Shown one piece after another: positions 1 to 8,195 of a stretch of 64,000 nt of DNA. The translations under genes were made by a program, and so were the position numbers. Numbering within the stretch: position 1 is the stretch's first letter; each line of letters opens with the position of its first letter. The notes beneath the pieces are model-generated. The model was not told the DNA's origin, made no database searches, and saw nothing but the letters and a program-made list of their open reading frames with translations. The stretch spans positions 186,001 through 250,000 of the forward strand of contig JAGNJW010000002.1 in NCBI GenBank assembly GCA_018000455.1, read 5' to 3'. The stretch comes from Acidobacteriota bacterium (GTDB lineage Bacteria > Acidobacteriota > Vicinamibacteria > Vicinamibacterales > UBA2999).

Positions 1-256
1 AGACGAACCCGGCGCCACCAGCGCAGCCGGCCGCCAGGCGCGCGAGCGTCGCCGAGTAGGGGCTGCCGACGCCGGCCGCCGAGAAGGCGCTCTCGGCGCT
101 GTTGATGGCCCGCACCGACCCGATGGCCGACGCTTCGTTGCCCGCCATGCGGGCGCGCAGCAAGCCGGGGATGGCGATGGCCGCGATGATGCCGATGATG
201 GCCACCACAATCAGCAGCTCGATGAGGGTGAAGCCCTTGGTGTCACGGATACGCAT
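1..256 (-). CDS. pilA: type IV pilin / prepilin (3' end outside window)
   Basis: Structural subunit of the type IV pilus or a pilin-like protein of the same class. The 85 visible residues open with a short basic leader, MRIRDTKG, then the prepilin peptidase site G8|F9 followed by TLIELLIVV, with Glu13 (Glu5 of the mature protein). After the hydrophobic helix comes a segment rich in Ala and Ser (about residues 35-75). The ATG at 256-254 is preceded by AGGAG at a 9-nt distance. The C-terminal domain lies beyond the window, so I cannot tell a major from a minor pilin. It follows pilR on the same strand and has its own sigma-54 promoter. Confidence 0.9.
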   Translation of the reverse strand, partial: MRIRDTKGFTLIELLIVVAIIGIIAAIAIPGLLRARMAGNEASAIGSVRAINSAESAFSAAGVGSPYSATLARLAAGCAGGAGFV

Positions 257-363
257 GATGTCGTTTGCTCCTCGGTGTCGTAGGTTGCCGATCAGGGTTC
301 GAATCTCGATGTTCGGTGCCGCGATGCCGCCACCAACTGGGGCGGCGTCGACGTCACGATAAC

Positions 364-380
364 AAGCAACCTTGATGCCA
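364..380 (-). promoter_or_regulatory. sigma-54 (RpoN) promoter of the pilin gene
   Basis: Read on the minus strand the site is TGGCATCAAGGTTGCTT. GG at 379-378 and GC at 367-366 are exactly 10 nt apart, as in the -24/-12 consensus TGGCAC-N5-TTGC. Transcription would start near 355, giving a leader of about 100 nt before the pilin ATG. The adjacent pilR gene encodes the matching class of activator. Confidence 0.8.
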
Positions 381-401
381 GATTAGGCACGTGAAAGATG
401 A

Positions 402-428
402 CGACACGTAAGACGCTGAGTCGACACG
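402..428 (-). promoter_or_regulatory. candidate PilR-binding sites (two CGTGTCG copies)
   Basis: CGTGTCG occurs twice on the minus strand, at 408-402 and 428-422, exactly 20 bp apart (two helical turns), about 22 and 42 bp upstream of the -24 element. As I recall, Pseudomonas PilR recognises repeats ending in (C/G)TGTC, which these contain. The distance to the promoter is shorter than for a usual enhancer, so this is a candidate only. Confidence 0.4.
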
Positions 429-488
429 ACTTGCGGAGATTATGTGCGGGGTGACTGGTGGCGTGGTGGTGCAGCTACTCTGACGGAG

Positions 489-518
489 GCTGTCAGCGGG
501 ATGGTGAGGACTGACAGC
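489..518. promoter_or_regulatory. perfect 8-bp inverted repeat upstream of the pilin promoter
   Basis: GCTGTCAG (489-496) and CTGACAGC (511-518) form a perfect inverted repeat with a 14-bp spacer, 9 bp beyond the pilR stop codon and 110-140 bp upstream of the pilin -24 box. Each arm carries CTGTC, like the PilR half-sites. No T-run follows on the minus strand, so an enhancer or operator fits better than a pilR terminator. Confidence 0.4.
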
Positions 519-526
519 GGTCGGCA

Positions 527-1921
527 CTACCTGATCTGATATTTCTTGGCCAGGTAGCGGAACTGGCGGAAGGTAATACCGAGCAGATCTGCCGCCTTCA
601 CCTGCACGCCGCCGGCCTGCTTGAGGGCGCGCTCGAGGTGCATGCGCTCGATCTGCTGCAGGTGGGTCTCGAGATTGAACCCGGCCCCCGGAATGGCGTC
701 GACTGCCGGGGCAGCACTTGCACCGCCGCTCAGCCCCTCGGCCAAGTGCGGCGGCAGGCTGTCGGGCATCATCTCGCCGGTCTGCTCGAGCGCCACGCCG
801 CGTTCCATGACGTTCTCGAGTTCGCGGACGTTGCCGGGCCACCGATACGATACGAGCAGCCGCATCGTTTCCGGCGCGATGGCCTGCACGTGGCGGCCCA
901 TGCGTTCGGCAAAGCGGCGCAGGAACTGCTCGGCAAGGATGGGAATGTCCTCGGCCCGCTCACGCAGCGCCGGCAGACGCACCGAGATGACGTTGATGCG
1001 GAAGAAGAAATCTTCGCGGAAGGCGCCCGTCCGCACCATCTCCTCGAGGTGGCGGTTCGTCGCGGCGATGAAGCGGACGTCGGCTTCGAGTTCCTGCGTG
1101 CCGCCGACGCGGCGGAACCGTCGTTCCTGGAGAACGCGCAGCAGCTTGACCTGCATGCCGAGGCTGGTCTCGCCCACTTCATCGAGGAAGAGCGTGCCGC
1201 GATCGGCCGATTCGAGCAGTCCCTTCTTGGTATCGACCGCGCCGGTGAACGAGCCCTTCATATGGCCGAAGAGCTCGGACTCGAGAATCGACTCGGTGAA
1301 GGCGCCGCAATTGACGGCGACAAACGGCTGCGTCTGGCGTGCCGACTGTTGATGGATCTCGCGGGCCGTCCACTCCTTGCCGGTGCCCGATTCGCCGGTG
1401 ATGAGGACGCTGGCATCGGTGCGCGCCACCCGTGCCACCAGGCTGATGACGTCGAGAATCTCGCGGCTGCGGCCCGCGAGCACGAAGCCTTGCCCCTTGC
1501 GGCCCTCGGGCAAAGCCACCTGGGTCTCGGCGAGGTGCTTGGCGGCGAGGTAACGCGCGACGCGTTGCTTCAGGTCGGCCACGTCGAACGGCTTGGTCAG
1601 GTAGTCGACCGCTCCCAGGCGCATGGCCTCGACGGCGGTGTCGGCCGAGGCGAAGGCGGTCAGCAGCAGGCCCACCGAATTCGGACTGCGCTCCTTGAGC
1701 GCGCGCAGGACGTCGACGCCGGATCCGTCCGGCATGCGCAGATCGCTGATCAGCAGATCGGGCAGCGGCCCGCGGCGAATCTGCTCGATGGCGGAGGTGA
1801 CGTCTTCGGCCGTCGACACCTCGTAGCCTTCGCGGCCGAGCACGATCGACAACATCTCGCGGAGCGAGCGCTCGTCGTCGACGACGAGGATGCGGGGCTT
1901 CTGAGTGGGCAGCACGGCCAT
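527..1921 (-). CDS. pilR: sigma-54-dependent response regulator PilR
   Basis: NtrC-family activator that drives pilin transcription with RpoN when phosphorylated by PilS. 464 residues. Receiver domain about 10-125 with phospho-acceptor Asp60 and Lys110. AAA+ domain about 147-380 with Walker A GESGTGKE (from 176), the sigma-54 contact loop GSFTGA (223-228; as I recall this variant rather than GAFTGA is also found in Pseudomonas PilR), a DEVGE Walker B segment and the WPGNVRELEN motif. Fis-type HTH about 418-464, ending FRQFRYLAKKYQIR. The gene lies 8 nt after pilS. The next gene downstream is a pilin with a sigma-54 promoter, which supports PilR over other NtrC relatives. Confidence 0.93.
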   Translation of the reverse strand: MAVLPTQKPRILVVDDERSLREMLSIVLGREGYEVSTAEDVTSAIEQIRRGPLPDLLISDLRMPDGSGVDVLRALKERSPNSVGLLLTAFASADTAVEAMRLGAVDYLTKPFDVADLKQRVARYLAAKHLAETQVALPEGRKGQGFVLAGRSREILDVISLVARVARTDASVLITGESGTGKEWTAREIHQQSARQTQPFVAVNCGAFTESILESELFGHMKGSFTGAVDTKKGLLESADRGTLFLDEVGETSLGMQVKLLRVLQERRFRRVGGTQELEADVRFIAATNRHLEEMVRTGAFREDFFFRINVISVRLPALRERAEDIPILAEQFLRRFAERMGRHVQAIAPETMRLLVSYRWPGNVRELENVMERGVALEQTGEMMPDSLPPHLAEGLSGGASAAPAVDAIPGAGFNLETHLQQIERMHLERALKQAGGVQVKAADLLGITFRQFRYLAKKYQIR

Positions 1922-1929
1922 AACGGTGT

Positions 1930-3567
1930 CTAGCGTCGCTCGCGGCGAGGCGCGCCGGCGCTGGGTGCCGGAAAACGCGCGGTGATCGTGGTGCCGCGTC
2001 CCACGGCGGACTCGACATCGATGCGCCCATTGTAGTCGGTCACGATTCGGTGGACGATCGCCAGCCCGAGGCCGGAGCCGCGGCCGAACGAACCGCGGAA
2101 CGGGTGGAAGATGGCATCGACCTCCTCGGCCGGAATGCCGGTGCCCTCGTCACGCACGCCGATGGCCACGGCCTCGACTTCGGCCTCGGCGAACAGCTGC
2201 AGCCGACCGCCGCGCGGCATGGCCTTGAGGCCGTTGGTCGCCAGGTTCCACATGATCTGCTTGAGCTGATTCTCGTCGGCATCGAGCCAGACGGGCTCAG
2301 GTGGCACCGATACGTCGACCCGATGCTCCGACGACGCCTCCGGGCTCGTGCGCAGCAGCTTCGCCGTGTCCTCTACGGCGCGGCGGACGTCGATGCGCGC
2401 CACGGCGACCGGGCTGGGGCGGGCGTAGGTGAGGAAGGAGCGGATCGTGCTGTTCAGGCGGTCCGACTCGCGCAGCACGATGTCCATCAGCTGCGCCTGT
2501 TCGGTCGAGAGCGGCAACTCGCCCCGCAGCACCTGCATCGCGCCGGACATCGAAGCCAGGGGATTGCGGATCTCGTGGGCAATGCCGGCCGCCATCTCAC
2601 CCACGGCAGCGAGCCGCTGGCGCATCTGAGCCGTGCGCTCGAGACCCTTGATGTCGGTGACGTCCTGGAACGTGAAGATGAATCCGCGCTCGCCCGACGA
2701 GAGCGGCAGCGGCGCCGCGCTCACGCCGAGTTCGATCGAGCGGCCATCGTCGCGCCGGTAGGTGTAGTCGGCGCGCTCGGCGCGGCCGGTTTCCCGGTCC
2801 GCGGTCAGCGCCGTCGCGAACGACTCGGGTAGCTGGAGCGCCTCTGAGACCGTCCGGCCGGTGATGTCGCCGCGCCACCCGGTGATGAGCGCGGCGGCGC
2901 GGTTGTAGGTCAGCACCCGGCCGCTGGCGTCCATGGTGGTGAGCCCGCTCGCCAGGTGATCGATGACGTTTCGGTTGAAGGCCTCGAGGTCAGCAATCTT
3001 CTCGGAGGCCGCCTCGACGGCGACGTCGGCGAAGCGCAGGTTCTCGGCCAGCTGCCCGGCCAGGAAGGCCACGGCAAAGAACGCGAAGACGTTGATCCCG
3101 ACCGTGGCCCAGGCGACGTCACCCGGCGGCAAGCCCTCGAGCACGCTGGCGCCGCCCACCCGCCAGTACTGTGACCCGACGATCGACAGAAAGCACAGGC
3201 TCGCGATGGCGGCCATGCGCACGCTGCCGCGCCGGTACTGGACGCCGGCGGCGGCCACGACCGGCAGCGCGTAGAGGGGCGTGAAGGCGCTGGCGACGCC
3301 ACCCGTGGCCTGGACGTAGGCCGAGATGAGCACCGCATCGAGCACGAAGTGCAGGTCGGCGGTGGCGGCGAAGCGGTCGGCCAGCCGCAGCGTGGCAGCA
3401 TCGATGAGAGCGACGGCGAACAGGCCCGCCAGGGCCACCGTCGCCCGCGACAGCGGCCACAGCCCCGAGCCGACGATTGCCAGCGCCAGGGCGAAGACGG
3501 CGAGCACCGTCGCCGCGCCCAGGCGCACGGCGACGAGTCTCGACAGCCGCGGCCTGAGCGCCGACAT
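1930..3567 (-). CDS. pilS: PilS-type membrane sensor histidine kinase
   Basis: Membrane kinase paired with PilR. 545 residues. Hydrophobic segments fill the first 175 residues (about 15-60, 75-110, 115-132 and 150-172), consistent with about six membrane helices, as in Pseudomonas PilS. A coiled linker and a PAS domain follow (about 195-310). The HisKA box GIAHEIRNPLAS carries the phospho-acceptor His331. The HATPase_c domain (about 430-535) shows the N-box NLATNGLKAM, DEGTGIP and GRGSGLGLAI. It starts only 5 nt after the pilC stop, in the order C-S-R. In Pseudomonas PilS senses pilin in the membrane; the same role here is inference. Confidence 0.9.
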   Translation of the reverse strand: MSALRPRLSRLVAVRLGAATVLAVFALALAIVGSGLWPLSRATVALAGLFAVALIDAATLRLADRFAATADLHFVLDAVLISAYVQATGGVASAFTPLYALPVVAAAGVQYRRGSVRMAAIASLCFLSIVGSQYWRVGGASVLEGLPPGDVAWATVGINVFAFFAVAFLAGQLAENLRFADVAVEAASEKIADLEAFNRNVIDHLASGLTTMDASGRVLTYNRAAALITGWRGDITGRTVSEALQLPESFATALTADRETGRAERADYTYRRDDGRSIELGVSAAPLPLSSGERGFIFTFQDVTDIKGLERTAQMRQRLAAVGEMAAGIAHEIRNPLASMSGAMQVLRGELPLSTEQAQLMDIVLRESDRLNSTIRSFLTYARPSPVAVARIDVRRAVEDTAKLLRTSPEASSEHRVDVSVPPEPVWLDADENQLKQIMWNLATNGLKAMPRGGRLQLFAEAEVEAVAIGVRDEGTGIPAEEVDAIFHPFRGSFGRGSGLGLAIVHRIVTDYNGRIDVESAVGRGTTITARFPAPSAGAPRRERR

Positions 3568-3572
3568 CCCGG

Positions 3573-4784
3573 CTACGTGAGCTGGCTGATCAGGCCGAAG
3601 ATCGGCAGGTACATCGCGACGACGATGCCGCCGACGACGATGCCGAGGAACGCGATCATGATCGGCTCGAGCAGGGTCAGCAGGCCGGCCACGGCCGTGT
3701 CCACTTCCTCTTCGTAGAACTCGGCGATCTTGGCCAGCATCGTGTCGAGGGCGCCTGTGGCTTCACCGACGCCGATCATCTGCACGACCATGCCGGGGAA
3801 GACGCCCGTGGTCTTGAGCGGACCGGCGACGGTCTCGCCGCGTTCGATGCTGCGCCGCACTTCGAAGAGCGCATCCTCGATGATGGCATTGCCGGCCGTC
3901 TTGGCCGTGATCTCCAAGCCGTCGAGAATCGGCACGCCCGACGTCATCAGGGTCGACAGCGTGCGACAGAAACGCGCCACGGCGATCTTGCGCATGATGT
4001 CCCCGAGCACGGGCAGCTTCAGCACGATGCCGTCGACCACGCGTCGTCCGCCCTCGGTGGCATAGTACATCTTGAACGCGTAGGCCAGCAGGCCCAGCGC
4101 GATGATGATGAACGGCATGAACTTGACGAGCAGGTTGCTGGCCGCAATGACCATGCGCGTCAGGAACGGCAGCTCGGCGCCCAGGCCGGCGAACAGCGTG
4201 GCGAAGGTCGGAATGACCTTCCACAGAATCACCGTTACGACGAGACCGGCGATGGTGATGATGGCGACCGGATAGATCATCGCCGACTTGACCTGCGACT
4301 TCAGCTTGACGGCCTTCTCGATGTAGGTCGCCAGGCGCTTGAGAATGGTGTCGAGGATGCCGCCGGCCTCGCCCGCCGCGATCATGTTGGTGAACAGCGG
4401 GTCGAAGGTCTTTGGATGCCGCTTCATGGCGTCGGCCAGCGACGCGCCGCCCTCGACATCCGATCGGGTGTTCAGGATGACGGCGGCGAAGTGCTTGTCT
4501 TCCTCCTGATTGCCGAGGATGTCGAGACACTGTACGAGCGGCAGGCCGGCGTCGATCATCACCGAGAACTGCCGGGTGAAGACCGCCAGGTTCTTCGGGT
4601 TGACCGACTTCGCCCGCAGCTTCTTCGGCGGCGCGATCGCCTTGGCCGCCACGGCGGCGACCTTGGTCACCATGATCTGTTCGCGGCGGAGCGCACTGGT
4701 CACCGATTCCACGGTGTCTCCCATGCGCTCACCGCTGATGGTCTCGCCGCCGCGCGTGCGGCCAGAGAATGCGAAAGTCGGCAT
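3573..4784 (-). CDS. pilC: type IV pilus inner-membrane platform protein PilC
   Basis: Polytopic platform protein on which the PilB and PilT motors act. 403 residues, the usual family length. Two T2SF domains (about 67-190 and 272-390) each contain the conserved GE(A/S) segment: MIAAGEAGG in the first, MIGVGEATG in the second. Strong hydrophobic stretches at about 167-192, 220-242 and 370-397 fit three membrane helices. The N-terminus (MPTFAFSGRTRGGE) is the typical PilC opening. It lies 39 nt downstream of pilT and 5 nt upstream of pilS. Confidence 0.95.
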   Translation of the reverse strand: MPTFAFSGRTRGGETISGERMGDTVESVTSALRREQIMVTKVAAVAAKAIAPPKKLRAKSVNPKNLAVFTRQFSVMIDAGLPLVQCLDILGNQEEDKHFAAVILNTRSDVEGGASLADAMKRHPKTFDPLFTNMIAAGEAGGILDTILKRLATYIEKAVKLKSQVKSAMIYPVAIITIAGLVVTVILWKVIPTFATLFAGLGAELPFLTRMVIAASNLLVKFMPFIIIALGLLAYAFKMYYATEGGRRVVDGIVLKLPVLGDIMRKIAVARFCRTLSTLMTSGVPILDGLEITAKTAGNAIIEDALFEVRRSIERGETVAGPLKTTGVFPGMVVQMIGVGEATGALDTMLAKIAEFYEEEVDTAVAGLLTLLEPIMIAFLGIVVGGIVVAMYLPIFGLISQLT

Positions 4785-4823
4785 GTTCCTCGTCTCCTGG
4801 GGGAGCCTGCGTGCCTGGGGGGA

Positions 4824-5954
4824 TTACCGTGTCGGCCCGGGACGCGCACCTGGCGTGGTGCGGCCCATGCCTGCGCCCGCGACGACCCCGACGCCGCGGC
4901 TCATCATTTCGGTCAGTTCGTCTCTGAGCGACGAGGCGTTCATCGCCGTCTCGGTGGAGATGAGCCGGCGCTGATGCAGCGTGACGAGCGACTGGTTCAT
5001 GGTCTGCATGCCGAGCTTTTCCTGGCCGGCCTGCATCGCCGAGTAGATCTGGTGGACCTTGTCTTCACGAATCAGATTGCGGATGCCGGGCGTGGGCACC
5101 AGGATCTCGAGAGCGACGACGCGGCCCTGGCCGTTGGTGCGCGGCAGCAGCGACTGACAGACGATGCCTTCGAGCACCAGCGACAGTTGCACGCGCACCT
5201 GCGACTGCTGGTGCGCCGGGAAGACGTCGATGATGCGGTTGATGGTCGACGACGCCGAGTTGGTGTGCAGCGTCGCAAATGTCAAGTGACCCGTTTCGGC
5301 GATGCGCAGCGCCGACTCCACGGTCTCGAGGTCGCGCATTTCACCGACCAGGACGATGTCCGGATCTTCGCGGAGTGCGGCCCGCAGAGCGTTGGTGAAG
5401 TTCTGCGTGTCGCTGTGCACTTCACGCTGATTCACCAGACAGCCTTTGTGCTGGTGGAGGTACTCGATCGGGTCTTCGATGGTGAGGATGTGGCCCTTGC
5501 GCTCGATGTTGATCTTGTCGATCATCGCGGCCAGCGTCGTCGACTTGCCGCTGCCGGTCGGACCGGTGACGAGCACCAGGCCGCGTGGGCGCTCGGCCAG
5601 CTTGCCGATGACCGGCGGCAGACCGAGTTCGTCGAACGGCCGCACGCGCTCGGGAATCAACCGATAGACGGCGCCGACGGCGCCGCGCTGGTTGAACAGG
5701 TTGCAGCGGAAGCGCGCCAGGCCGCGGATGCCGAACGAGAAGTCGAGCTCCTGCGTCTCCTCGAACCGCTTCTTCTGCGCGTCGGTCAGCACGCTGTAGG
5801 CCAGCGTCTTGGTGTCCGACGGTGTCAGGTCCGGGTGCTCGAGCCGGCGCAGTTCGCCGTGGATGCGCACCACCGGCGCCGACTGGATCGACAGGTGGAG
5901 GTCGGAGCCGTTGAGCTCCACGGTGGTCTTGAGCAGTTCTGGCAGCGTGGCCAT
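4824..5954 (-). CDS. pilT: pilus retraction ATPase PilT
   Basis: Hexameric secretion-type ATPase that depolymerises the pilus and powers twitching. 376 residues. An N-terminal PAS-like domain (about 1-105) is followed by the RecA-like core: Walker A GPTGSGKST at 131-139, an Asp box with the IEDPIEYLHQHK segment, Walker B DPDIVLVGEMRD, and the His box with ATLHTNSA. AIRNLIRE, typical of the PilT C-terminal region, appears here as GIRNLIRED. The last 25 residues are a Gly/Ala/Pro-rich tail. It lacks the MshEN domain and zinc cysteines of PilB, which separates it from the assembly motor encoded 31 nt upstream. Confidence 0.95.
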   Translation of the reverse strand: MATLPELLKTTVELNGSDLHLSIQSAPVVRIHGELRRLEHPDLTPSDTKTLAYSVLTDAQKKRFEETQELDFSFGIRGLARFRCNLFNQRGAVGAVYRLIPERVRPFDELGLPPVIGKLAERPRGLVLVTGPTGSGKSTTLAAMIDKINIERKGHILTIEDPIEYLHQHKGCLVNQREVHSDTQNFTNALRAALREDPDIVLVGEMRDLETVESALRIAETGHLTFATLHTNSASSTINRIIDVFPAHQQSQVRVQLSLVLEGIVCQSLLPRTNGQGRVVALEILVPTPGIRNLIREDKVHQIYSAMQAGQEKLGMQTMNQSLVTLHQRRLISTETAMNASSLRDELTEMMSRGVGVVAGAGMGRTTPGARPGPTR

Positions 5955-5985
5955 GTGTGTGTCCCTGGTCCCTGGTTCCGACGGG

Positions 5986-7758
5986 TTACTTGACCGTCTC
6001 TCGCACCACTTCTTCGATCGTGGTCACGCCGTCGGTGATCTTGCGCAGACCGCTGCCGCGCAACGTGATCATCCCTTCCTCGATGGCCTTGCGCCTGAGC
6101 TCGATGGCCGAGGCGCCCACGAGGATGAGCTCGCGCAGCTCCTCGGCGATCTCCATCACTTCGTAGAGACCGACGCGGCCCTTGTAGCCCGTCTGGTTGC
6201 ACTTCTCGCAGCCCTTGCCCTTCTTCGGCACCACCGTCTCGGCCAGCTCGGGCGTGAAACCGACATTGACGAGGGCCTGCGGGGGCAGCGGGTCGTCGAT
6301 CTTGCAGTTGGTGCAGATGCGGCGCACCAGGCGCTGCGCGCAGACGAGATTGAGCGAGCTCGCCACGAGAAACGGCTCGATGCCCATGTTCATCAGGCGG
6401 TTGATCGTGCTGGGCGCATCGTTGGTGTGCAGCGTCGACAGCACGAGGTGGCCGGTCAGGGCGGCCTTGACCGCGATCTCGGCCGTTTCGAAGTCGCGGA
6501 TCTCGCCGACCAGGATGATGTTCGGGTCCTGCCGCAGGAAGCTGCGAAGGGCGGCCGCGAAGTTGAGGCCGATGCTCTCGCGCACCTGCACCTGGTTGAC
6601 GCCGACCAGGTTGAATTCGACCGGGTCCTCGGCCGTCATGATGTTCGTGTCCATCGTGTTGATGCGCGAGATGGACGAATACAGCGTGTTGGTCTTGCCG
6701 CTGCCCGTGGGGCCCGTCACCAGTACCATGCCCCACGGTTTCGAGATCTGCGCCTCGAGCTTGACCAGCGACTCCGGCTCGAAGCCCAGCTTCGTCATGT
6801 CGAGCATCAGCTTGGTGCGATCGAGCAGGCGCATGACGATCTTCTCGCCGAAGAGCGTCGGCAGGCACGAGACCCGGAAGTCGATGTCGCGCTGGACGCC
6901 GGCGTCGGAGAAGCGGATCTTGATGCGGCCATCCTGCGGCAGCCGCTTCTCGGCAATATCGAGCTTGGCCATGATCTTGATGCGCGAGGTGATGGCGTCG
7001 CGCATCTTGAGCGGCGGGCTCATGACGTTGTAGAGCAGACCGTCGACGCGGTAGCGGACGCGGTACTCCTTCTCGTAGGGCTCGATATGGATGTCGCTGG
7101 CGCCCTTGGAAATGGCCGACATCAGGATGACGTTGACCAGCTTGATGACCGGCGCTTCTTCGCCCTGCCGGGTCAGCGCCTCGGCGCTGATCTCCTCGAG
7201 CTCGTCGAGCACCTCGACGTCGTCGGCGTCGAGCAGCGGCATCTCGGACATCGCGCGGGTGGCGATATCGAGCGCACTCTCGCCGGGGGCCGTCTCGACG
7301 ATCTTCTGGCTGTGCTTGCCGCCGCCGCTGCCCGGTGCGCCGTAGTACTTCTGAATGGCGTCGAGCACCGCCGTTTCCCACGCCACCACGGGCTCGACGT
7401 TGTAGCCCGTCATGAACTTCAGGTCGTCGAGCGCGAAGACGTTGGTCGGGTCCGTCATCGCGATCGTGAGGGTGGCCCCGACGCGGCTGAGCGGGATGAT
7501 CTGGTACTTGTGGGCGGTCTCGGCCGGGACGAGCTTGATGACGGCCTGATCGATTTCGAACTGGTTCAGAGAAATGGACGGCACGCCGTACTGCTTCGAC
7601 AGCAGTGACGTGATCTCCTCGTCCTTCACGAAGCCGAGCTTCACCAGATTGGCGCCGAGCTTGCCGCCGTTCTGCCGCTGGTAGCTCAGCGCTTCCTGGA
7701 GTTGTTCAGGGGTGATCCGCTTCTCTTTGAGGAGCAGCTCCCCGATCCGTACCGCCAT
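5986..7758 (-). CDS. pilB: pilus assembly ATPase PilB
   Basis: GspE/PilB-family ATPase that polymerises pilin. 590 residues. N-terminal MshEN domain about 1-135 (opens MAVRIGELLLKEKRITPEQL), N2 domain about 190-320, Walker A GPTGSGKT at 349-356, Walker B DPNIILVGEIRD (411-422), His box STLHTNDAPSTINR, and a zinc finger with Cys482, Cys485, Cys517 and Cys520, all four present. MshEN domains bind cyclic di-GMP in several relatives; whether this one does cannot be judged by eye. First gene of the pilBTCSR run. No strong ribosome-binding site is visible before the ATG. Confidence 0.95.
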   Translation of the reverse strand: MAVRIGELLLKEKRITPEQLQEALSYQRQNGGKLGANLVKLGFVKDEEITSLLSKQYGVPSISLNQFEIDQAVIKLVPAETAHKYQIIPLSRVGATLTIAMTDPTNVFALDDLKFMTGYNVEPVVAWETAVLDAIQKYYGAPGSGGGKHSQKIVETAPGESALDIATRAMSEMPLLDADDVEVLDELEEISAEALTRQGEEAPVIKLVNVILMSAISKGASDIHIEPYEKEYRVRYRVDGLLYNVMSPPLKMRDAITSRIKIMAKLDIAEKRLPQDGRIKIRFSDAGVQRDIDFRVSCLPTLFGEKIVMRLLDRTKLMLDMTKLGFEPESLVKLEAQISKPWGMVLVTGPTGSGKTNTLYSSISRINTMDTNIMTAEDPVEFNLVGVNQVQVRESIGLNFAAALRSFLRQDPNIILVGEIRDFETAEIAVKAALTGHLVLSTLHTNDAPSTINRLMNMGIEPFLVASSLNLVCAQRLVRRICTNCKIDDPLPPQALVNVGFTPELAETVVPKKGKGCEKCNQTGYKGRVGLYEVMEIAEELRELILVGASAIELRRKAIEEGMITLRGSGLRKITDGVTTIEEVVRETVK

Positions 7759-8195
7759 GTCGTGGTCGTCCGCCTTGGGCCGTCAGTGTCTGGACGAGCC
7801 TGTCAGGCCTGTCGTCCCATTACCTTTTCGGTCATGACGACCGCGCACTTGAGTCGCCGTTGAGCACCCGAGTCGCCCGGGCCGGTGAAACGGCATGCCA
7901 TCACGTGCAGCGTGGCCGTGGTGAGCCGCGCCTCCAGCCGTCGGGTCGCCGGCCCGTCTGCGCTCCGGACGACGAACCGCTGACGGGTCGGCGCAGGCGA
8001 TGACGATTCTGGCATGTGCCGCCGTCCCGCCAGGCTGGCCAGCGACGGGCCCCAGCGCCGGACGCGGAGCCGCTAGCGGTCGGAATGAGGCACGGAAGTC
8101 CATCGATATCAGCTATTTGACGGTCGGGGCGCGAAACAAACAGGCGCGGATCCCCGTAGTACACTGCCTGGACGGCTCTCGCCCCCACCCGACGA
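7759..8195. other. 437-nt divergent spacer between pilB and the export cluster
   Basis: Should hold the promoters of both divergent units, but I find no convincing pair of boxes. A TACACT hexamer at 8160-8165 could be a -10 box for the plus-strand genes, but there is no good -35 box 16-18 nt before it. I see no sigma-54 GG-N10-GC site for pilB. A 10-bp palindrome, CCGCTAGCGG, lies at 8070-8079. Short reading frames here have no recognisable product. Confidence 0.5.

Noticed and set aside
5809-7608. Plus-strand frame of about 600 codons opposite pilB.
   Set aside because: Composition of an antisense shadow (His/Arg/Asp/Leu-rich); pilB is intact on the minus strand.
7783-8103. Minus-strand frame of 106 codons in the pilB-upstream spacer.
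   Set aside because: No ribosome-binding site, no recognisable domain, and several overlapping frames of similar quality in this GC-rich spacer.
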